Shown here piece after piece: positions 45,007 through 53,434 of a stretch of 64,000 nt of DNA. The stretch comes from Arthrobacter sp. NicSoilC5. GTDB lineage: Bacteria; Actinomycetota; Actinomycetes; Actinomycetales; Micrococcaceae. The position numbers and the translations under genes are program-made. The notes beneath the pieces were generated by a model, which saw only the letters and a list, made by a program, of their open reading frames with translations, was not told the DNA's origin and ran no database searches. The stretch covers positions 248,001 through 312,000 of the forward strand of contig NZ_AP024660.1 in NCBI RefSeq assembly GCF_019977395.1, written 5' to 3'. Position 1 is the stretch's first letter. Every line of letters begins with the position of its first letter.

Positions 45007-45489
45007 TCAGCTGCTGTGATTCCTACATTGGAAGGCTTCTACTGTGGCTTCCACGATTTGTTGGTATCCCGTACACCGGCATATATTTCCGGAAATAGCT
45101 TCGCGAGCGGTTGTCTCATCGAGGGTAACGTCTTCGTCGTCGTAGAGAGGCTTAAGAGACATCAAGAAACCTGATGTGCAAAAACCGCACTGCAGGGCGT
45201 GGCACTTTGAGAAGGAACTTTGTAGCGGGTGAAGGTCGCCTTCCTGCTGTAGGCTTTCGACTGTTTCAATCCTGGCATTGTTCGCCTGCACTGCCAGCAC
45301 GGTGCAGGATCGAATGGGCTGACCATCCATCAGCACAGTGCAGGAACCGCAAACGCCGTGCTCGCAGCCTACCCGTGTCCCTCTGAGGTGCAAGTCATCG
45401 CGTAGGAAATCTGCGAGGAGCCGACGAGGCTCGACGTCCGTTTCGTGGTTGACTCCGTTTACTTCAACCGTGAGGCGAAAGGCGTTCAT
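45007..45489 (-). CDS. kdhS: Ketone dehydrogenase, [2Fe-2S] subunit
   Basis: 160 aa. Cluster 1 is CEHGVCGSCTVLMDG with a later Cys (residues ~44-66), and cluster 2 is CGFCTSGF and CRCTGY. It is the small subunit of the molybdenum hydroxylase that converts 6-hydroxypseudooxynicotine to 2,6-dihydroxypseudooxynicotine. Its ATG overlaps the kdhM stop. The large subunit is encoded 5 kb away on the opposite strand. Assignment to Kdh and not a third enzyme rests on there being two L subunits and two M/S pairs in the window. Confidence 0.88.
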   Translation of the reverse strand: MNAFRLTVEVNGVNHETDVEPRRLLADFLRDDLHLRGTRVGCEHGVCGSCTVLMDGQPIRSCTVLAVQANNARIETVESLQQEGDLHPLQSSFSKCHALQCGFCTSGFLMSLKPLYDDEDVTLDETTAREAISGNICRCTGYQQIVEATVEAFQCRNHSS

Positions 45490-46385
45490 CAGTATTCCAT
45501 GCTTTCCTTTGTCGGTCTCGCGCGGAGCCGTGCTTGGGCGAGGGTTCGTTCGACGATTGTCCGAATAACTTGGGTGCGATAGGGAGCGCTCCCGTGCACT
45601 GTGGGCACGGGATCAAGCCCCTGTACCGCCACCCGGGCAGCTGTGGCAACGTCGGCGCTGGACACGGTGCTGTCTATTAGGACTTTTTCCGCCTCTTGGC
45701 AGCGGATGGCGGTTGATCCTCCACCCAGGACAGTAATTCTCGCCCGCGAACATTTGCCGTGTTCGTCCAGGGTGACGATGGATGCCGCTCCTCCTATGGC
45801 GTAGTCGCCATGCCTCCGAGAGAACTCATCAAATGCAGCACCAGTGCCGGGAGGTAGCAGAGGTATGTTAACCTCCACAATGAGCTCGCCGGGAAGGATG
45901 CTCGAGACAAAATGTGAAACTAGCAGTTCCTTGATAGGAATCTTTCGCTCGCCTTGTAGAGACCGTGCGGTGACGGAGGCGTCAAGGGCTAGCAGGACTA
46001 CGGGCAGCTCTGCCGCAGCATCAGCATGTGCAAGAGAGCCGCCAATCGTTCCTCGGGTACGAATTTGAGGGTGCGCGATCCACGCTGCCGCTTCCGACAA
46101 GATTGGAAGGTTTTGCGAAATGGTCTTGGAGGTCGTTAGCTTCGCATGACGGGTCAAGGCCCCAATCGCCATAGCATGGTCGGTCTTCTTTATGTTTGCC
46201 AAACCAGGCACCTGGTTGATGTCGACCAGAAGTGAGGGACGGGCCATCCGGAAATTCAGGAGCGGGACCAAACTTTGACCTCCGGCGATGACTTTCGCGT
46301 CATCGCCTCCCTCCGCGAGTAGGCGGAGCGCATCCTCAACCGAGTCGGCAACAACGTATTCGAAGGAAGGTGGCTTCACGGGCAA
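45489..46385 (-). CDS. kdhM: Ketone dehydrogenase, FAD subunit
   Basis: 298 aa, CoxM-type FAD protein. FAD-binding loops are AGGQSLVPLLNFRMARPS (residues ~34-51) and TRGTIGGSLAHADAAAELP (about residues 111-129). It is coupled to kdhS and lies 140 bases after a PucR-type regulator gene on the same strand. It pairs with KdhS and KdhL. Confidence 0.9.
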   Translation of the reverse strand: MPVKPPSFEYVVADSVEDALRLLAEGGDDAKVIAGGQSLVPLLNFRMARPSLLVDINQVPGLANIKKTDHAMAIGALTRHAKLTTSKTISQNLPILSEAAAWIAHPQIRTRGTIGGSLAHADAAAELPVVLLALDASVTARSLQGERKIPIKELLVSHFVSSILPGELIVEVNIPLLPPGTGAAFDEFSRRHGDYAIGGAASIVTLDEHGKCSRARITVLGGGSTAIRCQEAEKVLIDSTVSSADVATAARVAVQGLDPVPTVHGSAPYRTQVIRTIVERTLAQARLRARPTKESMEY

Positions 46386-46525
46386 TACCGCCGGCCGCGC
46401 TCATTGTTCATGCCACTACTTTGCCCCCTTGGTATGGCTTTGCGCTCTGCGTCATGGGACAAAACAGTGCCCGGACCTGCCTAGAACAGACAATTCCAAG
46501 CAGCGCTGATGCTGAGCGCCCTAAC

Positions 46526-47710
46526 TCAGAGGATGTCTGTTTGGGCGATTGACTTCAGCAAACCATAAAGTCGTAGTGCGACAAGTAGTTCCACGTGGCG
46601 TTCGGCAACGCTGATGCCAAGCCGTTCTTCAATGGATCTGAGACGGTAGGCCACGGTGCGCTCATGAACCTGGAGTGCTGTCGCGGCCGCTACCGCATTG
46701 CAGCCGGCTGAGAAGTACGCCCGGAGGGTATCACAGAGTATGTCTTTGCGGGGATCGGTGAGCAAAGGACCCAGCTGCTGCGCGACCAAATCACGCACCG
46801 CTTGCATATTTGTGGCGAAGACAGCTTCCAGAGCTACGTCGCTATAGTGCGTTATTCGCGCCCCCGTGAGACGGCCGACTTTGTAAGCTCTCCATGCGCG
46901 CTGGTGACTGTGCCGAAAGCCGGAGAAACCCTTGTCAAGGGATCCCAGGGCAAGATGTGCTCCATCGGGCAGGTCGCCTTCTGTCAATTGCGTTGCAGAG
47001 CTCAGTCCATCTGACACAGGCAACCAGCCCAGAAAAGCTCCGCCGGTGCTTTCCAGTATCAGTGGCGCATTGCTGTTAAGGATGGTGGCGGCAAGGGTGA
47101 TCATCCCCTTCGGATCATTTCCCCAGGCCACCACGGACAGGTGGTTTCCTTCGAAGGGGTAGGCAGCGTTAGGTCGGGCCGTGCGCCTTCCTGAAATGAA
47201 GTCCCGCAACTCATTCCTCAGCCGGTGATCCTCAGACTTGTAGAAGAACCGATGCTGTTCGGAACGATACGCGTCGATGACGTTGGCAACGACCACGTCA
47301 TGCCATCGGTGCTGTAACTGGGAGACCCACTTCTGGATCTCTAATTGCTGTGATGCATCTGGGACAAGAGTTGTTGTGAGGTCTAGGAGCACATCCCAGG
47401 TCGCAGATTGCAGCACCCTGTAGGTGTGGATGAGTTCGAGTAGATCCACACCGGCTTGGGCTGTTTCGCGCGCCTCAAGGGTGGCCTCCCTCAGGAAATT
47501 TTCGTCTGGTTCATCTGACCCGGACAAGGCCCTGCTGATAGATAGCAGGGCGGCGGACAGCCGCTCAGACCGCCGCAGCGAAAGTGCCGGGTCTAAGCCC
47601 ACACCGGCCTGAACGTCATCATGGAGTCGGCGGACCATCGAGTCGGACAAATGTTCGATATCTGATGTGACGGCGGCCGATATTGCCGATAGATGTTGTG
47701 TCTGGATCAT
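46526..47710 (-). CDS. PucR-family regulator 1
   Basis: 394 aa. The C-terminal PucR helix-turn-helix reads ALQVHERTVAYRLRSIEERLG (residues ~340-362), with a GGDEF-like middle region. It is upstream of kdhM on the same strand and divergent from a second PucR gene, with only 59 bases between the two ATGs. It probably controls kdhMS and/or its neighbour. The pAO1 regulator PmfR belongs to this family, but I cannot tell which of the three PucR proteins here is its counterpart. Confidence 0.85.
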   Translation of the reverse strand: MIQTQHLSAISAAVTSDIEHLSDSMVRRLHDDVQAGVGLDPALSLRRSERLSAALLSISRALSGSDEPDENFLREATLEARETAQAGVDLLELIHTYRVLQSATWDVLLDLTTTLVPDASQQLEIQKWVSQLQHRWHDVVVANVIDAYRSEQHRFFYKSEDHRLRNELRDFISGRRTARPNAAYPFEGNHLSVVAWGNDPKGMITLAATILNSNAPLILESTGGAFLGWLPVSDGLSSATQLTEGDLPDGAHLALGSLDKGFSGFRHSHQRAWRAYKVGRLTGARITHYSDVALEAVFATNMQAVRDLVAQQLGPLLTDPRKDILCDTLRAYFSAGCNAVAAATALQVHERTVAYRLRSIEERLGISVAERHVELLVALRLYGLLKSIAQTDIL

Positions 47711-47729
47711 GTTCCTATTTCATGCGCTG

Positions 47730-47747
47730 TGGTCTCGGCACAGACCA
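47730..47747. promoter_or_regulatory. Dyad in the divergent pucR-pucR promoter
   Basis: TGGTCT (47730-47735), six bases, then AGACCA (47742-47747). It sits in the 59-base gap between the two divergent regulator genes, so one protein bound here could control both. Confidence 0.5.
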
Positions 47748-47769
47748 GCCCCCTTGATAGTCTCAGTGT

Positions 47770-48996
47770 ATGACCATTGAGGAAGGACTGGACGAACTTT
47801 CCGTTGCAGTGAAGGCAAGGATTCCTGAAATCTACGACTGCATCCGGGCGAGACTGCAGTATACGTACGAAGACTATTCCGCCGCGACACGTAACTCGTC
47901 CCTCACGGAGGCAGAATCGGAAACCATCACAGCTTCCCTGCGTGATGTCCTCGAATACATCGGTCAAGGGCGGGTCGGGGCAACCAGAGCTTCCAATGAG
48001 ACTCTCCGGGAGGTGAGGTTGGCGGCACGGGCCGGCGTGGACTTGCATCACCTGCTCCGGGGATCCAGGGCGGCTCAGGCCACTTTGTGGGAGTTTCTAC
48101 TTGAGGAGGCGCACCGAATCATCACCGATCCCGTTCGAAGGTCCAACGTCCTGAGGCACGCAAGTGCAAGCCATTTTGCCTGGAACGATAGAGTTTCTGC
48201 GTCCATCATCGAGACATACCAAATGGAGAGCACTGCATTCTCCAGGCAGAGTCAAAACCGGAGGAAGCTTTCGACGCTGAGGGCTCTCCTCGCTGGACTG
48301 CCAATAGATTCGACAGTTTTTTCCTATAACCTTTCAGGCCGGCATCTTGCTGCGGTTGTGTCCGGTGACGGTGTGGAGGCTGTGGCTCGGACCCTCGGCA
48401 GCGCATCTAGGATCCGTCCCCTTGTTATCACAGCCGAGGATGAGACCGGCTATATTTGGGCCGAGTGGTCGAGTCGATTGCCATCACCACGGCAGGTTGT
48501 CCTGTCAAGTGACCTACCGAAGGACACGCGGATTTCGTTTGGGACTTTGAGCGAAGGCTTGGATGGGTTCGTAGTTACGCACAGACGAGCGCTGGAGGCC
48601 GACTCGGTCGCCCAAAAACTGGGCACCCAGGTCACCTGGTATGAAGATGTCATGCTTGAAGCGTTGGCTACGCGCGATCTCGCTGCCGTTACTTCATTTA
48701 TTTCCGACGAATTGGGGGGCCTCGGATTGCACCAAGACCCCCCAAGTAGGTTAGTCGAAACTCTCGAAGCATATTTTGCTTCGGGCCAGAACGCGGCAGC
48801 GGCAGCACAGCGTCTGGGAGTTCACAGCCGTACTATCGCTTACCGTCTAAAACTCATCGAAGGCAAAATAGGTTCACGTGGCTTGCTCCGAGATGAACTG
48901 CCCGTCGCCATCAGGCTCTCGCGGATGGTCGAGGCTATGAAGCTGGAGCTCGGCGGGTTGGAGGATTCTCCCGGTCTCCCGCAACCCGCCCTCTGA
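47770..48996 (+). CDS. PucR-family regulator 2
   Basis: 408 aa. The C-terminal HTH is AAAAQRLGVHSRTIAYRLKLIEGKIG (residues ~340-368). Overall architecture is like regulator 1, and the two are clearly related (similar ARETAQAGVDLLELIHTYR / AARAGVDLHHLLRGSR segments), suggesting duplication followed by divergence. It is convergent with the cupin-hydrolase pair. A second-site control of the kdhL operon is plausible. Confidence 0.85.
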   Translation: MTIEEGLDELSVAVKARIPEIYDCIRARLQYTYEDYSAATRNSSLTEAESETITASLRDVLEYIGQGRVGATRASNETLREVRLAARAGVDLHHLLRGSRAAQATLWEFLLEEAHRIITDPVRRSNVLRHASASHFAWNDRVSASIIETYQMESTAFSRQSQNRRKLSTLRALLAGLPIDSTVFSYNLSGRHLAAVVSGDGVEAVARTLGSASRIRPLVITAEDETGYIWAEWSSRLPSPRQVVLSSDLPKDTRISFGTLSEGLDGFVVTHRRALEADSVAQKLGTQVTWYEDVMLEALATRDLAAVTSFISDELGGLGLHQDPPSRLVETLEAYFASGQNAAAAAQRLGVHSRTIAYRLKLIEGKIGSRGLLRDELPVAIRLSRMVEAMKLELGGLEDSPGLPQPAL

Positions 48997-49034
48997 GTGA
49001 ACCCCTTTGAGGAGTCGCTGCCAGCCAGCGGCTT

Positions 49035-49385
49035 CTACTCCACCAAGAACCAGATTTCCTTGAATGGCTCGTGAAACTCCCAAGTAGACGTGTGTCCCTT
49101 CGGAAGGAATACCAGGTCGCCGGCGGTTACAGGGACCGGCTCCTGGGATGCAAGAGTTAGCGTTGCGGAGCCTTCGACAACGTAAATGATCTCGTTATCG
49201 GTGAGTTCATAAGTTGTTGTGCACGGCTGCGAAGTGAAGATACCCGTGCCGAATTGTGGAGAGGAAGTGCGTTCAAAGAGCGTGAACCCGTGCCCGTTCG
49301 GGCTTCCCTCATGGACGACTACACCGTCCGGCTGCCAGGATTCAAGCGGGGCGGTGCCCGTGCTGACTTTCCTGATCTTATCCAT
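49035..49385 (-). CDS. Cupin-domain protein
   Basis: 116 aa single cupin (DUF861/cupin_3-like): LTDNEIIYVVEGSATLTL, then VPVTAGDLVFLPKGHTSTWEF. Metal ligands are reduced (one His in the second motif), so it may bind a ligand and not catalyse. It overlaps the hydrolase gene by 8 bases and is co-expressed with it, which ties it to the nicotine pathway. Function unknown. Confidence 0.82.
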   Translation of the reverse strand: MDKIRKVSTGTAPLESWQPDGVVVHEGSPNGHGFTLFERTSSPQFGTGIFTSQPCTTTYELTDNEIIYVVEGSATLTLASQEPVPVTAGDLVFLPKGHTSTWEFHEPFKEIWFLVE

Positions 49386-50481
49386 TGTGCGGCCATCCCT
49401 TCATAGCCGGGGGAGGTGTCTTTCCCGTCACTAGAACATCTTGGAGCCAGTCTGCCATGTCAAGCCTGGGCCTGATTCCCAGATTGTGGCAGCAGTGATC
49501 GCCGTCCTTTTCAACTACCAGGGTCAGGTGTTCTGCCGGGACCAGTTCGAGGACAGTGTCCACGAAGGACAGTGGAACTTCGTCGTGCACGCCGTGCAGA
49601 ATGTATGTAGGGCATGCGATGTTTGGTAGGACGTCCCGGGTCTCCAGAGCAGCATGGACGTGCTGCCTTGCTTCCTCCAGAGTGTCAACTTTGGAGACGT
49701 ACTTCCAGCTTTCCTTTGTCAAGGGAGTCTCAAGGTCCCAGTAGTCCAGGTCGGAGAATCCGCCCCAGGAAATGCACGCCGCCAGACGCGGTTCACATGC
49801 GGCCGACTTGAGCGCATAGTTACCGCCCAGGCTTCGGCCCAAAACTCCGATAGCTTCGTTCCGGATTGCTTCAAGTCCGATGAGTAGATCCACTACCGCT
49901 GACGCGTACTTTTCGTAGTCACCGGCAATCCGCTTGTGTTCAAACATTTCGCCCTGCCCAGGCCCGTCAAACGTGGCAGTAGCCATGCCCCGATCGAGCA
50001 CCAGGTTTTCCATCTGGAAACTTTCCTCTTTGGTGCTCTCCAGGCCACCGAGCATGATGACCGCGGGGTGTGGTCCCTGGCCTTCCGGAATTCGCACGTA
50101 AACAGGCATCGGAATGCCGTCAACCACCAGTTCGTGTCGCTGTGCGGGCGGGGACAAGAGTGGGGCTGCTTTCTGGTATAGCTCAACTTTTCGAGATTGG
50201 CCCTTCTGTCGGCGCTCATCGAACCAAAGGAACTGGGCGTACTGGGCGCACAGCGCCGCTGACATCAGGAGCCCACCGGCGGACAGGTCGTGGCCCAGGG
50301 CCACTTTACTTTCCGCTTCCTGCTCGTACTCATTTGCGAGATTCATCCAGTAGTCAAACCAGGTAATCTCCTTAGGCCTATCGCGGGCACCCACCATGTC
50401 CGAGTAGGAAACGCCGTCAAGGATAAGGCGTCCCCAGTTCAGCATTTCATCTTCAGGTTTCACTTGCGAAGTTACAGTCAT
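49378..50481 (-). CDS. dhponh: 2,6-dihydroxypseudooxynicotine hydrolase
   Basis: 367 aa, the same length as the pAO1 enzyme. An N-terminal helical lid (residues 1-115) precedes an alpha/beta-hydrolase core. Ser217 in GRSLGG, Asp300 in HGVHD and His329 in GDHCCH fall on the catalytic triad numbers known for DHPONH. This fixes the start and the identity well. It cleaves the C-C bond of 2,6-dihydroxypseudooxynicotine to 2,6-dihydroxypyridine and 4-methylaminobutyrate. It is divergent from kdhL, with 167 bases between them. Confidence 0.95.
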   Translation of the reverse strand: MTVTSQVKPEDEMLNWGRLILDGVSYSDMVGARDRPKEITWFDYWMNLANEYEQEAESKVALGHDLSAGGLLMSAALCAQYAQFLWFDERRQKGQSRKVELYQKAAPLLSPPAQRHELVVDGIPMPVYVRIPEGQGPHPAVIMLGGLESTKEESFQMENLVLDRGMATATFDGPGQGEMFEHKRIAGDYEKYASAVVDLLIGLEAIRNEAIGVLGRSLGGNYALKSAACEPRLAACISWGGFSDLDYWDLETPLTKESWKYVSKVDTLEEARQHVHAALETRDVLPNIACPTYILHGVHDEVPLSFVDTVLELVPAEHLTLVVEKDGDHCCHNLGIRPRLDMADWLQDVLVTGKTPPPAMKGWPHNG

Positions 50482-50511
50482 ACTGCCGTCTCCCTAAATT
50501 CAGACTTCCGT

Positions 50512-50633
50512 GACCCCGCACAAGGGGTCTGCGGAATGATCTTGCTATGGAAGCGGCGCGAGGGCGCCTACTAACTGCGGATACTTAGGCGGTATTTTTG
50601 TCAATGCCTGAACATCCGGGCTTCCCGGCCCGG
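50512..50633. promoter_or_regulatory. Divergent promoter region between dhponh and kdhL with two dyads
   Basis: GACCCC/GGGGTC (50512-50517 and 50524-50529) and CCGGGC/GCCCGG (50616-50621 and 50628-50633) both have 6-base spacers. Either could bind a PucR-type regulator controlling the divergent catabolic genes. Confidence 0.45.
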
Positions 50634-50648
50634 TGACATACTGAGCCC

Positions 50649-53033
50649 ATGATGGCAAAGGCTAAAACGCTCATCCCTGATACCGGCACGGCCGACGCGG
50701 ACAAGGGCAACAGACAGGCATGGATAGGCCAGGAGGTTCTGCGGCGGGAGGACCGCCGGCTCCTCACTGGATCAGCAACATTTGCTGGCGATCTGGGAGT
50801 GCCCGGGCAATTGCATATGCGCATTGTCCGTTCGACACAGGCCCATGCGCGGATCGTGTCCATAGACGTCACTGAAGCCGCAAAGACTCCGGGCGTACGA
50901 ATGGTTGTCACGTCTGAGCACACGCGGCATTTGGGTTCCATCCTCTTGGAAGAGCTGGGATACCACGAGATTTACGAAAATATTGAGGACTTTAGCCACC
51001 CCGTCCTGGCAGTAGACAAGGTGCAGTATGTGGGGCAGCCGGTGGTTGCCGTACTTGCCGTTGATCCCTATCTTGCCGAAGACGCGGCCGAACTGGTCTC
51101 TATCGAGTACGAGCCGCTCCCGGTCCTCCTGGATCCGGAAGAAGCGTTGACCGGTGATATAGAGCTTTTTCCGGGGCGTGGCAATGAAGGTGCACGCATT
51201 AAAAAGGCCTACGGCGACATTGACCGGGCCTTTGCCGAGGCCGAGCACATCATCCGCCACAAGTACGTTACGAACCGCCATTCCGGTGTACCTATGGAGC
51301 CGCGGGCCGTAGTGGTGCAGCCCGACCCGGCAAGGGACACGTTATTCATCTGGGGCACAGTGCATGTGCATGACAACCGCAGGATCATCGCCAAGATGTT
51401 GAATCTTCCCGAGGTCAATGTCCGGATGAAACACGTAGAAATCGGCGGCAGTTTCGGGGTGAAGGGCGGAGTCTTCCCGGAAAACGTCGTTGCAGCATGG
51501 GCAGCCCGCACATTGGGAGTCCCGATCAAATGGACTGAGGACCGCGCCGAGCACATGACATCCACGTCCCATGCTCGGGAAATGGTGCATAAGCTGGAAC
51601 TCGCGCTCGATGCTGAGGGCAAAATTCTGGGCATGAAGGACGAAATTTTCCACAACCATGGAGCCTATTTCAGGCAAGCCGAGCCACTAGTCAGCGACAT
51701 TACCGCCGGCATTGTGTTCGGCCCCTACCGGGTTCCGGCCTACGATGCTACCCTGCACGCCGTCTTCACCAACAAAACACCTGTCGGTGCATATCGCGCA
51801 CCTGGACGATATGAATCCACTTTTGCTCGTGAGCGGATCTTCGATCTGGCATGTGAAGAAATCGGTCTCAGTAAGGCGGAGTTCCGGCGGCGAAACCTTC
51901 TTACCACGGAAGACCTCCCGTGGACGCCTGGTCTCGATATCGTCCACGAGCCTTACCACTTCGACTCGGGAGATGTAGTAAAGCACTTCGGCGAAGCGCT
52001 GGAGGCGGCAAACTTTTCGGAGTGGATTGAAGAATCCAAACGACTGCGGGCGCAGGGCCGGAAAGTTGGCGTAGGCCTCGGCGTGCTTATGGACAAGGCA
52101 GGGCTGGGGCTTTTCGAAACAGGTGGTGTCGAAGTCAGCCGCGCAGGCCGCGTTACGGTCAAGACCGGAGGTTCTTCGGTCGGACAGGGAATCGAGACAG
52201 TTCTGGCCCAGATTGTCGCCGAAGAACTACAGATCGCTCCCGAAAACATTGACATCGTCCATAGCGACACAGAGCTCATTCCGGACGGCGTCGGCTCCTG
52301 GTCCAGCCGTTCAACTGTTCTCGCTGGGGGTGCTGCCCGCAAGGCGGCGCTTGCAGTGGTGGATAAAGCCAGGCGTCTGGCAGCTGAGATGCTCGAGGTT
52401 GATCCGGAAGACCTCGAATTGGCGGCAGGCAGTTTCAAGGTCAAGGGCACTGATCAGCAAATTACGCTGTACGAGATTGCGGCGGCGAGGGACCCTTTCA
52501 CGGCTAGGGCGGACAATGATGAGCCGGGCCTCGCGGCGGACGCGGTCTACGTGAACAACGCCATGAACTACCCGTACGGGGTGACGCTGGTGCAAATCGA
52601 ACTAGATCCTGGCACGGGCGGCCATAAGATACTTCGCTTCTCGACCTCCACGGAAGCAGGGCGTGTAATTAACCCGCTGACCACAAGGGGTCAGATCATT
52701 GGTGCCGCTGTGCAAGGCATTGGAGGCGCCCTTTACGAGGAGTTCCTCTACGAAGAGGACGGACAGCCAATTACGACTTCGTTTATGGACTACCTGTTGC
52801 CGGGCGCGCAGGAGATGCCGAACGTCGACTGTTTCGTAACTGAAGATGCCAAGTCGCCAGACAATCCCTTTGGCGCCAAGGGCCTTGGCGAAATTGGCAT
52901 CATTGCCGCCGGCGCGGCAATCGCTTCCGCGGTAGATGATGCCATTGCCGATGGCATCCACACGGACCGGCTGCCAGTCACTCCCGAGCAGATCTTCACC
53001 CGCTGTCAAGGTTTGAACAAAGCACAACTGTAA
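50649..53033 (+). CDS. kdhL: Ketone dehydrogenase, molybdopterin subunit
   Basis: 794 aa; an ATG at 50652 is an equally possible start, and no strong ribosome site separates them. It is a CoxL-type large subunit: GQEVLRREDRRLLTGSATFA near the N-terminus, GGSFGVKGGVFPEN, GAYRAPGRYESTFARERI, and the catalytic Glu in KGLGEIGIIAAG near residue 747. With KdhM and KdhS it hydroxylates 6-hydroxypseudooxynicotine. It opens the longest operon of the window, and the genes behind it encode its next pathway steps and maturation factors. Confidence 0.92.
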   Translation: MMAKAKTLIPDTGTADADKGNRQAWIGQEVLRREDRRLLTGSATFAGDLGVPGQLHMRIVRSTQAHARIVSIDVTEAAKTPGVRMVVTSEHTRHLGSILLEELGYHEIYENIEDFSHPVLAVDKVQYVGQPVVAVLAVDPYLAEDAAELVSIEYEPLPVLLDPEEALTGDIELFPGRGNEGARIKKAYGDIDRAFAEAEHIIRHKYVTNRHSGVPMEPRAVVVQPDPARDTLFIWGTVHVHDNRRIIAKMLNLPEVNVRMKHVEIGGSFGVKGGVFPENVVAAWAARTLGVPIKWTEDRAEHMTSTSHAREMVHKLELALDAEGKILGMKDEIFHNHGAYFRQAEPLVSDITAGIVFGPYRVPAYDATLHAVFTNKTPVGAYRAPGRYESTFARERIFDLACEEIGLSKAEFRRRNLLTTEDLPWTPGLDIVHEPYHFDSGDVVKHFGEALEAANFSEWIEESKRLRAQGRKVGVGLGVLMDKAGLGLFETGGVEVSRAGRVTVKTGGSSVGQGIETVLAQIVAEELQIAPENIDIVHSDTELIPDGVGSWSSRSTVLAGGAARKAALAVVDKARRLAAEMLEVDPEDLELAAGSFKVKGTDQQITLYEIAAARDPFTARADNDEPGLAADAVYVNNAMNYPYGVTLVQIELDPGTGGHKILRFSTSTEAGRVINPLTTRGQIIGAAVQGIGGALYEEFLYEEDGQPITTSFMDYLLPGAQEMPNVDCFVTEDAKSPDNPFGAKGLGEIGIIAAGAAIASAVDDAIADGIHTDRLPVTPEQIFTRCQGLNKAQL

Positions 53034-53128
53034 CTTGTGGCATCCGCCAGTGGGACAACTTCGCTGCTCTTACCAAACTGAACATACAACCCTGCGGGTA
53101 ATCCAAGACACACATGAGAGGTCAACTG

Positions 53129-53434
53129 ATGACTAAAGTTCGACACGTATTTGCATGGCGCGTAGCCGAAGGAAGCAACCAGGAGGAGATTGTTGAAATT
53201 CTCAACACCCTTCCGCCGCGTCTGGGTTTCATTCAAGGCTGGGAGATCGGCACTCATTCGGGCGACCCTGGCGATAACGGTGCGCCGTGGGATGGTGTCC
53301 TGATTTCTGATTTTGCAAGCTGGGCTGATCTGGACAAGTACTCCACCGATCCCTTTCACCTTGAGGTAGTTGCGACACTTATGCCGATGTTCGCGGACAG
53401 GGCTGTAGTGGACTACGAAGTTGAGGCGTTCTGA
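53129..53434 (+). CDS. Dabb-domain (stress-response dimeric alpha-beta barrel) protein
   Basis: 101 aa from the ATG at 53129, with GAGAGG 7 bases upstream. The pattern is strand (KVRHVFAWRV), helix, GFIQGWEIGTH, a VLISDFASWADLDKYSTDPFH segment and a last strand ending YEVEAF, typical of Dabb proteins. Its stop overlaps the cyclase start (TGATG). A role in handling a labile pyridine intermediate is plausible, because its partner acts on trihydroxypyridine. Confidence 0.85.
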   Translation: MTKVRHVFAWRVAEGSNQEEIVEILNTLPPRLGFIQGWEIGTHSGDPGDNGAPWDGVLISDFASWADLDKYSTDPFHLEVVATLMPMFADRAVVDYEVEAF

